Source: Gephyromycinifex aptenodytis (GTDB lineage: Bacteria > Actinomycetota > Actinomycetes > Actinomycetales > Dermatophilaceae). Taken from it: a stretch of 64,000 nt of DNA. The stretch covers positions 2,604,001 through 2,668,000 of the forward strand of contig NZ_CP051155.1 of NCBI RefSeq assembly GCF_012277275.1, in the 5' to 3' direction. The notes below the pieces were generated by a model. The model ran no database searches. It was not told where the DNA came from and was given only the letters and a program-made list of their open reading frames with translations. A program made the position numbers and the translations under genes. Shown piece by piece: positions 46,601 through 52,580 of the stretch (position 1 is its first letter; each line of letters opens with the position of its first letter).

Positions 46601-48069
46601 GTCGGCCGCGCGCCGCGCTGAATGTGACGCAGCTGGCGGTCGCCCTGACCCGGGTGGCCTTCGCGGAACCAGTTCAGCTGTGGATCGTTGCAGCGGGGGC
46701 GGTGCAGGTCGACGGTGAACCCGTCGACCCGCTCGCAAGTCCGCTGCTGGGCCCGGCGCTGGTCGTCGCCCAGGAGAACCCTGCCGTGGCGTGCCATGTC
46801 ATCGACGTGGGTCTGGAGCCGGTGCACAACGAACCGGACGACGATCTGGGCGAACTTGCCGACCCGCTGCTGCGGGAGTGCACGGCGGCCGAACCAGACG
46901 AAGCATTCATCGTCTCCTATCGCGGCGGTCGCCGCTGGGTGCCCGCCTACGAACCGGTCACCGTGCCGAGCGGGCCCTCGCGGATCCGCCCAGGCGGGGT
47001 CTACCTGATCACCGGCGGGCTGGGCCGGATCGGGCGCACCTTGGCCGAGCACCTGCTCGCCGCCGAAGCCACGGTGGTGCTCACCACGAGGGCTCCGGTG
47101 ACGGACGAGGGTGGTATCGCTGCCGAGCGGGCCGGCGACGCCGACCTCTCGAGCACCGCTGAGTTCCTCACCGGGTGTCGGGAGCGCGGGGGGAAGGTGT
47201 TCCTCGTTCAGGCTGACGCTAGCTACGACGGCGACCTGGAGCGTGCCGTCCAGCACACGATCAAGCGCCACGGGCGTCTCGACGGCATCTTCCACGCGGC
47301 GGGACTGGCTCAACTCACGTACCTCAGTGAGGTCGACGAGGCCCTCATCGAGCGGGAGTTCGCGCCCAAGGTGGCCGGGCTGCTCGAACTCGACCGGGCT
47401 GTGGCAGTGGCCGCCGGCGCCGGTGCGGCGCCGGAGTTCGTCGTCGTGTTCTCCTCAATCGCGGGCACACTCGGGGGGCTGGCGATGTCGGCGTACATGG
47501 GCGCCAACCGGTTCATGGATGCGTTCGTGCAGGCCGACCCTCGACGGCACGGGGTGGACTGGTTCTCGATCGCCTGGGATGACTGGGACTTCGAGTATTC
47601 GACGCAGCAGATCGAGGCGTACACGGCCAGTGGCGCCGACAAGTTCGCGATGAGTCCCGAGCAGGGGCTGACGGTCCTAGAACGGATTCTGGCGTTTGGT
47701 GTTCCGGGGCAACTGTTGGTTTCGACCCGTCCGCTGGAGCCTCGGCTTCGGCAGTGGGTGGACCAGCCCGCCCCGAGCCTAGCGGCCCCACCTGAGGGTG
47801 AGCCGGGCGAAACGGCGGGCGAGAGTGGCCAGCCGGGAGGTTCGGACCTGCACGCTCGCCTCATCGGCGTCTACCGGGCCGTGCTGGGAGTTGAGCAGGT
47901 CGACGTGGACGACAATTTTTTCGATCTGGGCGGTGACAGCTTGCTGGCGGCCCAGATCCTGTCCCAGTTGCGTTCGACGCTGGGTCTATCCGGTCAGATC
48001 CGCCTTCAAGACGTGTTCACCTACCCCTCGGTGGCGGCCCTGGCCCGTTACGTGCAGGACCTCGTCTAG
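40666..48069 (+). CDS. Hybrid NRPS-PKS megasynthase, TE-A-PCP-KS-AT-KR-ACP
   Basis: The ATG at 40666 with GGAG six bases upstream gives 2467 residues. Domains in order: thioesterase (about 15-255, GHSVG near 93); adenylation (268-785, SSGTTGVPKG near 434); peptidyl carrier (810-882, GGHSL, Ser 845); ketosynthase (902-1330, Cys 1076, with ECHGTG and GHSNIAAG His); acyltransferase (1451-1745, GHSLGEY; RAFHS near 1653 suggests malonyl); pseudo-KR region (1850-2100); ketoreductase (2111-2310, GGLGRIG, Tyr 2277); acyl carrier (2392-2465, GGDSL, Ser 2425). There is no condensation, dehydratase or C-terminal release domain. Expected logic: activate an acid or amino acid, extend once with malonyl, reduce the ketone, release by the N-terminal TE. 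Product unknown; no tailoring genes or PPTase nearby. Confidence 0.9.
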   Translation: MSAPKESPWFLNPQPRWEATWRLIGFPHGGGGPHAFREWPGVLHEHVEMLAVHLPGRGSRLHEPPVSDMDELVTGIVAAMTDCFDKPFAFVGHSVGALVAYETARRLGELGLPTPLRLFASAHHAPHAVAAPEPMYQLPDEDLIDVVGNLGLVPQEALADPELLALILPPLRADFALSETYRAPERSTALPCPITALGGTHDPLLSPDDLQEWQAYSAEGFAVRTFEGDHFYTTTHLAQLGEAIAQDVAGDIAALPPSILAGAEADYPRTACLHELFRAQAAQSPGSLALVDGADRFTFQELDSATDLLARELQGRGVQVDSLVGIYLPTSADFVAGYLGALKAGGAYMPLDLTLPPAALAEVLQVADPVAIITDDEHAGGLPRSWHERGAVVRLGPGWQERLGATDLPELDAGADSGRRRLPGPDSLAYCVMSSGTTGVPKGIICPHRGAVNSYSWRLRHLPYQGEEREACNVFFVWEVLRPMLAGRTAYVIPDEVIFDPARLVAYLRDNAITRVLFTPSLLDTVLSTPGLDLESAFAHLRILYLNGEVVPTALQQRFTRRFPDIALVNDYSISETHDVCTSDLSELDARITPKFAPVGTPMDNVRIVLLDEARRPVPWGFVGEIYVGGDSLARGYLAQPEMTAQRFIPDPVRGDGSVLFRTGDAGRFLPDGRLEIHGRIAFMIKLRGYSIVPGAVEAALLSHPEVAAAFVTTIDDPETGQPEHLVAYVVPGGAPQDEAELVAALRSHLKDRLPPYAVPSYILAMQKLPLSGTGKLNRRALPDPRKRRQVGAASRTGGAGRSAPAQPGAQAQQLERFILSVWEQVLDSDGLDPESNFFDVGGHSLAAAAVCAHLREHDLDVSVVDVFQYPSARLLARHLTPAGEGAPTSAPMWQPGRQSEEPIAIVGLACRFPGAPDAQTFWENLRDGVGSIRELSTHELAERGVPEEIYAGPDYRRIGAILDDVEAFDPAFWGLSRKEALLMDPQHRLFLECAWHALENAGHAPRSDGARTGVFGGTFLPTYLLHHLHGGGLLDPTDPMQAHLTEIGNDKDYVATRVSHLLNLQGPSLAIQTSCSTSLVTVATACQALRAGQCDTALAGASSITFPQAGYQYVEGHISSSDGHVRPFDANASGTILGDGVGVVVLKRLSDALDAGDNVLALITGFATNNDGALKAGYSAPSVAGQSQVVAAAHEMAGADPETFSYLECHGTGTLIGDPIEVRALTEVFRRTTDRRGFCALGSVKGGIGHSNIAAGMAGLIKTVLALQHRQIPPVVDFETPNPGLELQSSPFYIADELRPWEAPPGSPRRAGVSCFGIGGTNAHLVVEEFDPQTAGGIGVAGAAQDAQGAAEVDGSGGQPGQSAHLFVMSARSATSLGATRDALVAALKPSAPDASPLDLAAAAHTLARGREHFEYRLSATGSDPSAVQASLAGAKGRQVGAQERAAAARIVFMFPGQGAQYPAMGAGLYADVPEFARHYDECADILAAEHDIDLRAVAFADPAAPDPAPDAPAQDEFSRAYYLQPALFAMEYALAATLMDWGVRPAALVGHSLGEYVAATLAGVLQLRDALALVQARAHAMEEAGPGAMLAVKLGVDEARALVADADDIDLAVINSPRDVVFSGRVEAVERLAAQLAEAGIAAQLLHTSRAFHSMMMQEAAARVGAAAATLQLNPPQIPLVSNLTGQWLTNEQALDPTYWSRHLRGEVRFADDVAALLEAGPAVYLELGPGRTLSGLLTSIAAEGTGEASANGAEGGPPPLAVPLGRHPLRTDAGDAQVLLEGLGRLWEAGVPIDWEAFYASRSRRRVPLPGYSFERVRCWPTDPGGGALPGGGSSGTAAAAPADSKMPLERWFYLPSWRRTLPPVLNPAEPSRRSGQDPALPPRWLVFVPESGPGARLGASLIAALNSRGDDVVCVEPDLDRGHEDPICFLEQDRARIACSAAGHEALLRALDEQGRRPDRIVHLWSLAASPQEPRRPRAALNVTQLAVALTRVAFAEPVQLWIVAAGAVQVDGEPVDPLASPLLGPALVVAQENPAVACHVIDVGLEPVHNEPDDDLGELADPLLRECTAAEPDEAFIVSYRGGRRWVPAYEPVTVPSGPSRIRPGGVYLITGGLGRIGRTLAEHLLAAEATVVLTTRAPVTDEGGIAAERAGDADLSSTAEFLTGCRERGGKVFLVQADASYDGDLERAVQHTIKRHGRLDGIFHAAGLAQLTYLSEVDEALIEREFAPKVAGLLELDRAVAVAAGAGAAPEFVVVFSSIAGTLGGLAMSAYMGANRFMDAFVQADPRRHGVDWFSIAWDDWDFEYSTQQIEAYTASGADKFAMSPEQGLTVLERILAFGVPGQLLVSTRPLEPRLRQWVDQPAPSLAAPPEGEPGETAGESGQPGGSDLHARLIGVYRAVLGVEQVDVDDNFFDLGGDSLLAAQILSQLRSTLGLSGQIRLQDVFTYPSVAALARYVQDLV

Positions 48070-48095
48070 GGCGGCGGGTCCGGGACACGAACCAG

Positions 48096-48123
48096 CCCCT
48101 CGGCTCGCGCGCTGGCCGAGGGG
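48096..48123. terminator. Hairpin terminator between the synthase and the nitrilase gene
   Basis: CCCCTCGGC (48096-48104) pairs with GCCGAGGGG (48115-48123). Both flanking genes end towards it, so it can act in both directions. Confidence 0.65.
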
Positions 48124-48159
48124 ACGGGGCGTGTCCACGGTTGGGGTGGCGGGTAGTGC

Positions 48160-48936
48160 TCAGAGCACCGGCACCCGCCGCCGGATGTCAGCCACCGTCG
48201 ACAGGTCGGCTTCGGCCAGGAGGAGTCCCTCTTCGTGGCCGAGGCGGGCCCGGACCCGGCCCAGCGGGTCGATGAGTACCGAGCGGCCGATCCCCAGCGG
48301 CTGGGCTCCTTGCGGGGCAGTCCAGGCCATATCGCAGGCCAGCAGGTAGGCCTGGGCGTCCATGGCTCTGGCGCGGGTGAGCACATCCCACTGTTCGGCC
48401 TTGCCGGGGCCTTCACCCCAGGACGCCGGCACGAGCACGAGCTCCGCCCCGGCGCGACCCAACGCGGTGAACTGGTCAGCGAACCGCAGGTCATAGCAGG
48501 TGGCGACGCCAACGTGGGCTCCACCGATGAGCGTCGTGACGATCTGGTCGCCGGGAGCGACCGTGTCGGATTCGCGGCTGCCGAACGCGTCGTACAGGTG
48601 GATCTTGTCGTAGCTGCACTCGCCGTCCGGGCCGGTGACCAGCAAGGTGTTGTGCACCCGCCCGTCCTCGGCGGGGGTGAACATGCCGACCACCACGGTG
48701 ATCCCGTGTCGTTGGGCGCTTGCCCGCACACCCTGCGCGAACGGGCCGTCGAGCCCCTGTGCGACGGCGCCTAGGTCGGTACCGAAGCAAGCCATCGTCG
48801 CCTCGGGGAAGACGACGATCTGGGTGCCACCCTCGGCTGCGCGCTGGGTGTACGCGGTCACCGCGTGCAGGTTCTGTTCCGGGTCGTCCGTGGCCGATAT
48901 CTGGGCGGCAGCGATACGCATGCACGGTGAGTTCAT
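48160..48936 (-). CDS. Carbon-nitrogen hydrolase (nitrilase superfamily)
   Basis: 258 residues. The Glu-Lys-Cys triad is in place: VVFPEATM, YDKIHLYDAFG and GVATCYDLRFAD. The spacing resembles omega-amidase/Nit and deaminated-glutathione-amidase branches. Enzymes of this class hydrolyse amides or nitriles in the cytoplasm. AGGAGA seven bases before the ATG supports the start. It is divergent from a GntR gene by only 26 bases and belongs to a group with an MHS symporter and a DUF2848 protein, likely degrading a small carboxylate amide. Confidence 0.87.
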   Translation of the reverse strand: MNSPCMRIAAAQISATDDPEQNLHAVTAYTQRAAEGGTQIVVFPEATMACFGTDLGAVAQGLDGPFAQGVRASAQRHGITVVVGMFTPAEDGRVHNTLLVTGPDGECSYDKIHLYDAFGSRESDTVAPGDQIVTTLIGGAHVGVATCYDLRFADQFTALGRAGAELVLVPASWGEGPGKAEQWDVLTRARAMDAQAYLLACDMAWTAPQGAQPLGIGRSVLIDPLGRVRARLGHEEGLLLAEADLSTVADIRRRVPVL

Positions 48937-48962
48937 CTGGGTTCTCCTGTAGTAAGAGGGGT

Positions 48963-49592
48963 ATGCCGAATGTGGGGAGTGGACGCGACCGCGCTTACGA
49001 GTACCTGCGCGCCGAGTTGCTCTCTGAGCCTGACCTGCTCGGCACGTTCATCAACGAACAAGACGTCGCCACCGCGGTGGGGGTGTCGCGCACGCCGGTG
49101 CGCGAGGCCCTGCTCATGCTCGCAGCCCAGCACCTCGTGCAACTGGTGCCGCATCGCGGGGCGTTCGTGCCTACTTTGACGGGAACTCAAGCCGGCGATG
49201 TTTTCACGGCCCGAGAGATGATCGAAAAGTGGTGCGTGCGCGAAGTCATCGCTAACGACCGCGCGCCGGTCGAGGCCATGCGCGCCCGTCTTGAGGAACA
49301 GCGGGCTCACGTCAGCGACGCGAAAGCGTTCATTGAGGCCGACCGGGATTTTCACACGCTCCTCATCTCTGCGGCTCAAAACACGGTACTCGCCGACATG
49401 TATGAGTCGCTGCGGGCACGGCACGTGCTTATCGGGTTGGCGGCGGTGCGCCACCCGAATGCTCGCCTCACAGACGTGCTCGACGAGCACGGCGCAATCG
49501 TGGACGCCCTCGCACAACGCGACGTGGGCGCCGTCGATGCCGCCATCGAGGCGCACCTGCTGGCTACTCGCCGTCGCCTGCTGGGCTCCTGA
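48963..49592 (+). CDS. GntR-family regulator, FCD subfamily
   Basis: 209 residues: an N-terminal winged helix (NEQDVATAVGVSRTPVREALLML, then HRGAFVPTL) and an all-helical FCD ligand domain with the metal-site pattern DRDFHTLLISAAQN and the closing DEHGAIVDALAQRDVGAVDAAIEAHL. FadR-type regulators sense carboxylates. The GTATAC-type site at 51044-51052 between the symporter and DUF2848 genes fits an FCD-GntR operator, so this protein probably controls that divergent pair. Confidence 0.88.
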   Translation: MPNVGSGRDRAYEYLRAELLSEPDLLGTFINEQDVATAVGVSRTPVREALLMLAAQHLVQLVPHRGAFVPTLTGTQAGDVFTAREMIEKWCVREVIANDRAPVEAMRARLEEQRAHVSDAKAFIEADRDFHTLLISAAQNTVLADMYESLRARHVLIGLAAVRHPNARLTDVLDEHGAIVDALAQRDVGAVDAAIEAHLLATRRRLLGS

Positions 49593-49614
49593 GCGGCCGG
49601 CGCTGCCCTCGATG

Positions 49615-49631
49615 GCGGCACCCGGTGCCGC
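49615..49631. terminator. Short bidirectional hairpin between convergent genes
   Basis: GCGGCAC (49615-49621) pairs with GTGCCGC (49625-49631) around a 3-base loop, between the GntR and MHS symporter stop codons. Confidence 0.5.
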
Positions 49632-49637
49632 GTTGAC

Positions 49638-51008
49638 TCAGGGCACCTGTCCTGCGGTGTCGTCCTCGCTGGAACCACTGAGAAGGACTTGGTCGGCGTC
49701 GTCGATGACGGTTTTGCTCATGGCTAGGCCGATGAGCGTGATGAGGCACGCGCCTGCCACCCACGCTCCGATCAACCAACTGTTCTCCATCTGCTTGTGG
49801 AACAGAGCGAACATGACGGGGGCGATACCGCCGCCGAAGACACCCGCGAAGGTGTAGGCCAGCGAGGAGCCCGTGTAACGCAGCCGGGCGTGGAACTGCT
49901 CGGCGATGTGGGCGGCCTGCGGGGCGTACATGAAGCAGTGGATAACCAGGCCGATAATCACCCCGGCCAGGGCCAGAACGAAGTTCCGGTTCTGTAGCAC
50001 CGCCAGGAACACGAAGATCCAGATCGCAGCCGCGACGGCAGCCATGCCGTACAGCTTTTTGCGCTCGATGCGGTCAGAGACCCACCCGGCCAGCGGCATG
50101 CAGAAAATCTGGATGAACGCGGCACTCATGGTGCACGTCAACGCTTGGCCGTAGGTGAGTTTGTTGGGTCCCGACTGTAGCCAGGTGATGACGTAGATCG
50201 CGAAGAAGGCGTAGAGCACATCAGGACCGAAGCGAACGAGGATGGCGCCTACGAGCGCGCGCCCCTGCGTGCGGAACACCTCGGTGATCGGTGCTTTGGG
50301 CGCGTCGCCCTGTTCAGCAAGACGCTGGAAGACAGGGGTTTCTTCCAGCTTGTGGCGGATCCACAGACCGAAGCCGACGAGGATCAGTGACAGGCCGAAC
50401 GCTAGTCGCCAACCCCACGCCAGGAACGTCTCCTGGCTCATGCTGGCGGTCAGGACGAGGACCAGGCTGTTGGCCATGAAGCTGCCGAGCGGGACGCCGG
50501 TCTGGGCGGCTGAGGCCCACAGGCCGCGTGTGCCGGGCCGGGCGAACTCGCTGGACAGGAGTACCGCGCCACCCCACTCGCCACCAACGCCGACGCCTTG
50601 CAGGAATCGCATCGTGACCAGCAGGATCGGTGCCCAGATCCCTGCGCTGGCGTAGGTGGGCAGGATTCCGATGGCGGCGGTAGCCAGGCCGATCAGCAGC
50701 AGGGTCCAGACGAGGACCTTTTTGCGGCCGATGACATCTCCCAGGCGGCCGAAAAAGATGCCACCGATGGGCCGAGCGATATAACCGGCGCCGTACGTCA
50801 TGAAGGCTTTGATGGTGTCCATCGCGGGGTCGGAACCGTCGAAGAACAGCTTGCTGAACACGGTGCCGGTGACGGCGCCGAACAGGGCGAAGTCGTACCA
50901 CTCCAGCGACGTCCCCGAGAGGCTTGCGACGAAGGCTTTGTGCAGGCTGCGACGTTCCTCGTCGGTGTGCGGCGGCGCGGTGGCAGCAGCGGGCGAGGTT
51001 CTGGGCAC
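49638..51008 (-). CDS. MFS transporter, metabolite:H+ symporter (MHS) family
   Basis: The GTG at 51008, with AAAGGAG seven bases before it, gives 456 residues and twelve membrane helices. The MHS motifs are visible: SLSGTSLEWYDFALFG at the N-terminus, GRLGDVIGRKKVLVWTLL in the first cytoplasmic loop and RFLQGVGVGGEWGGAVLL. This subgroup takes up small organic acids or osmolytes (for example citrate, alpha-ketoglutarate, shikimate or proline/betaine). Divergent from the DUF2848 gene with a GntR-type operator between. Confidence 0.88.
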   Translation of the reverse strand: MPRTSPAAATAPPHTDEERRSLHKAFVASLSGTSLEWYDFALFGAVTGTVFSKLFFDGSDPAMDTIKAFMTYGAGYIARPIGGIFFGRLGDVIGRKKVLVWTLLLIGLATAAIGILPTYASAGIWAPILLVTMRFLQGVGVGGEWGGAVLLSSEFARPGTRGLWASAAQTGVPLGSFMANSLVLVLTASMSQETFLAWGWRLAFGLSLILVGFGLWIRHKLEETPVFQRLAEQGDAPKAPITEVFRTQGRALVGAILVRFGPDVLYAFFAIYVITWLQSGPNKLTYGQALTCTMSAAFIQIFCMPLAGWVSDRIERKKLYGMAAVAAAIWIFVFLAVLQNRNFVLALAGVIIGLVIHCFMYAPQAAHIAEQFHARLRYTGSSLAYTFAGVFGGGIAPVMFALFHKQMENSWLIGAWVAGACLITLIGLAMSKTVIDDADQVLLSGSSEDDTAGQVP

Positions 51009-51043
51009 GTCACGCTCCTTTCCTAGGGGTGGGGTAATACTCG

Positions 51044-51052
51044 TTGTATACA
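51044..51052. promoter_or_regulatory. Candidate FCD-GntR operator
   Basis: TTGTATACA, centred on the palindrome GTATAC and flanked by TCG/CGA arms (about 51041-51058). It lies 36 bases before the symporter start and 52 before the DUF2848 start. The shape matches sites described for FCD-type GntR regulators. Confidence 0.6.
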
Positions 51053-51103
51053 CGACGAGAAGGCAATAGCCTGACGACGTCATTCGCGGTCGAAGGAGGG
51101 GTA

Positions 51104-51802
51104 ATGGGCGTTTTGCGTTTCCGTGTAGTAGGTGCCGATCACGCGGCAGAGACGGTGGATGTTGCCGTTCGGCACGTGTTCAACGGTGGCTACGCCGGTC
51201 GCGACACCGCGCAGGTGCAGCACCACGTCGACGAGTTGGCGAAGCTGGGCGTGCCCGCCCCTACTCGCATTCCGACCCTGTACCCGCTGTCGGAGTACCT
51301 GGCGGTGCAGGGGAATCGGGTTGCGGTTCCGCACGGTCGCACCTCTGGAGAGGCTGAGTGGGCCCTGGTGGTGCCGCAGGATGCGCGAACCGCGCACGAT
51401 TACCTCGTCACGGCGGCCTGTGATCACACCGACCGGGCGCTGGAGGTGCATGGTGTGGCGTGGTCCAAGCAGTCCGCCCCGGATTTTCTCGGTGAGGTGG
51501 CCTGGCGCTGGGGGGAGGTCGCGCAGCGGTTCGATTCATTCACGTTGCGCGCGTGGGTGAATGGGGATGAACTCATTCAGGACGGCAGCGCGGCACAGTT
51601 GCTCTCGCCGGCGTACTGGATTGAGCACATGGAATCCGAGGGGCTGTTGCAGCCGGGCACCGTAGTTATGAGCGGAACGATCCCCATGCTCGAGGGCGTC
51701 AACCAGTTCGCGTCGTCATGGCGGGTGGAATTGAGCGACGGCCAAGGCAACGTCAGTGAGGTCTCCTATCGGGTCGAGGAGCTTCCCGCCGCCTGGGACT
51801 GA
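51104..51802 (+). CDS. DUF2848 protein
   Basis: The ATG at 51104, preceded by GAAGGAGG, gives 232 residues. Typical stretches of this uncharacterised family are AGRDTAQVQHHVDELAKLGVPAP, CDHTDRALEVHGVAWSKQSAP and FDSFTLRAWV. The closing GTVVMSGTIPMLEGVNQF suggests similarity to fumarylacetoacetate-hydrolase folds, but no function is proven. It is divergent from an MHS symporter under a shared operator-like site, so it probably works on the transported compound. A palindromic repeat cluster follows. Confidence 0.75.
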   Translation: MGVLRFRVVGADHAAETVDVAVRHVFNGGYAGRDTAQVQHHVDELAKLGVPAPTRIPTLYPLSEYLAVQGNRVAVPHGRTSGEAEWALVVPQDARTAHDYLVTAACDHTDRALEVHGVAWSKQSAPDFLGEVAWRWGEVAQRFDSFTLRAWVNGDELIQDGSAAQLLSPAYWIEHMESEGLLQPGTVVMSGTIPMLEGVNQFASSWRVELSDGQGNVSEVSYRVEELPAAWD

Positions 51803-51827
51803 CCCTCCTTCACGCCCCATCCGCCCC

Positions 51828-51901
51828 GCGAGCCGTCACTTCGAAGTGACGGCTCGCCGTGTTTCGTGCGCGAGCCGTCACTGTTCATTGACGGCTCGCG
51901 C
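51828..51901. repeat. Palindromic repeat cluster B (GCGAGCCGTCAC family)
   Basis: Two units. The first is a perfect 30-base palindrome (51828-51857) with half-site GCGAGCCGTCACTTC. The second is a hairpin GCGCGAGCCGTCA (51868-51880) with TGACGGCTCGCGC (51889-51901). The core is identical to cluster A at 21971-22066, almost 30 kb away. Again it lies at a gene end, between the convergent DUF2848 and deaminase-like genes, where it could terminate both transcripts. Confidence 0.85.
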
Positions 51902-51903
51902 GG

Positions 51904-52356
51904 TTACGGGGGCGGGTTGGCGCACCAGCGTGCGTCGATCTCGTCTGGGAAGGCGCGCATCCAGTAGTCGGGGAGTACCTCGTGCAGGCGCTTCCACACG
52001 ATGCTCGTGGGGTCGTGTGGGTTGGCCACGGCAACGAGGACATCAGGGCCGTGCACGGCGAGGCGTTCCCGGCAGAGGCCGCACGGACTCAGCACGACGG
52101 TGCGTCCTGAAGGCTGGCGGTGCAAACAGACCGAGGCGACGATCGCTTGGTTCAATCGGTACGCCGCACAGAATGGTTCCGTCTCGTGACACACCTCGAC
52201 GGCAGCGACTGCGACTGCGGGTGCCGTGCCGGTCAGGATCGTGCCGTCCGCCAGCAGCATCGCCGCTGCGCCCTGCTCGTCGTTCACGTCCGGGAACCGG
52301 ATGCGCAGGAGCTCTTCGCACGCAGCGACGGTGGCCTCGAGCAGAGCAGGATCCAT
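51904..52356 (-). CDS. Cytidine/blasticidin-type deaminase-fold protein, active-site variant
   Basis: 150 residues from the ATG at 52356; a GTG at 52470 preceded by GGGAGG would add 38 Pro-rich residues. The second zinc motif is present (SPCGLCRERL). Where the first motif should read CAE, this protein has FCAAYRLNQA, with Ala in place of the catalytic Glu. Glutamates in the preceding CHETEP could substitute. It belongs to the cytidine/blasticidin-S deaminase fold; activity is doubtful. Transcribed towards repeat cluster B. Confidence 0.72.
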   Translation of the reverse strand: MDPALLEATVAACEELLRIRFPDVNDEQGAAAMLLADGTILTGTAPAVAVAAVEVCHETEPFCAAYRLNQAIVASVCLHRQPSGRTVVLSPCGLCRERLAVHGPDVLVAVANPHDPTSIVWKRLHEVLPDYWMRAFPDEIDARWCANPPP

Positions 52357-52580
52357 CCGGCAACTGTGCCAGGTGCGGGCGTTGAACCGCCACGGGGGGT
52401 TCGGCCGCGGCGCCGACAAGGGCGTTCGTGGGGTACTCGGCGGCGTGAACACCTCGTCGTCAAGGTGCACAGGCACCTCCCACCTGGCGCCGTGAAGCGA
52501 AGTCGCGACGTCTCAGCCCTGGCACGGTCGTGGTGTCTATGTCTACGGTGGCGCAGACCGAACGGATGAGAGAGACACCT

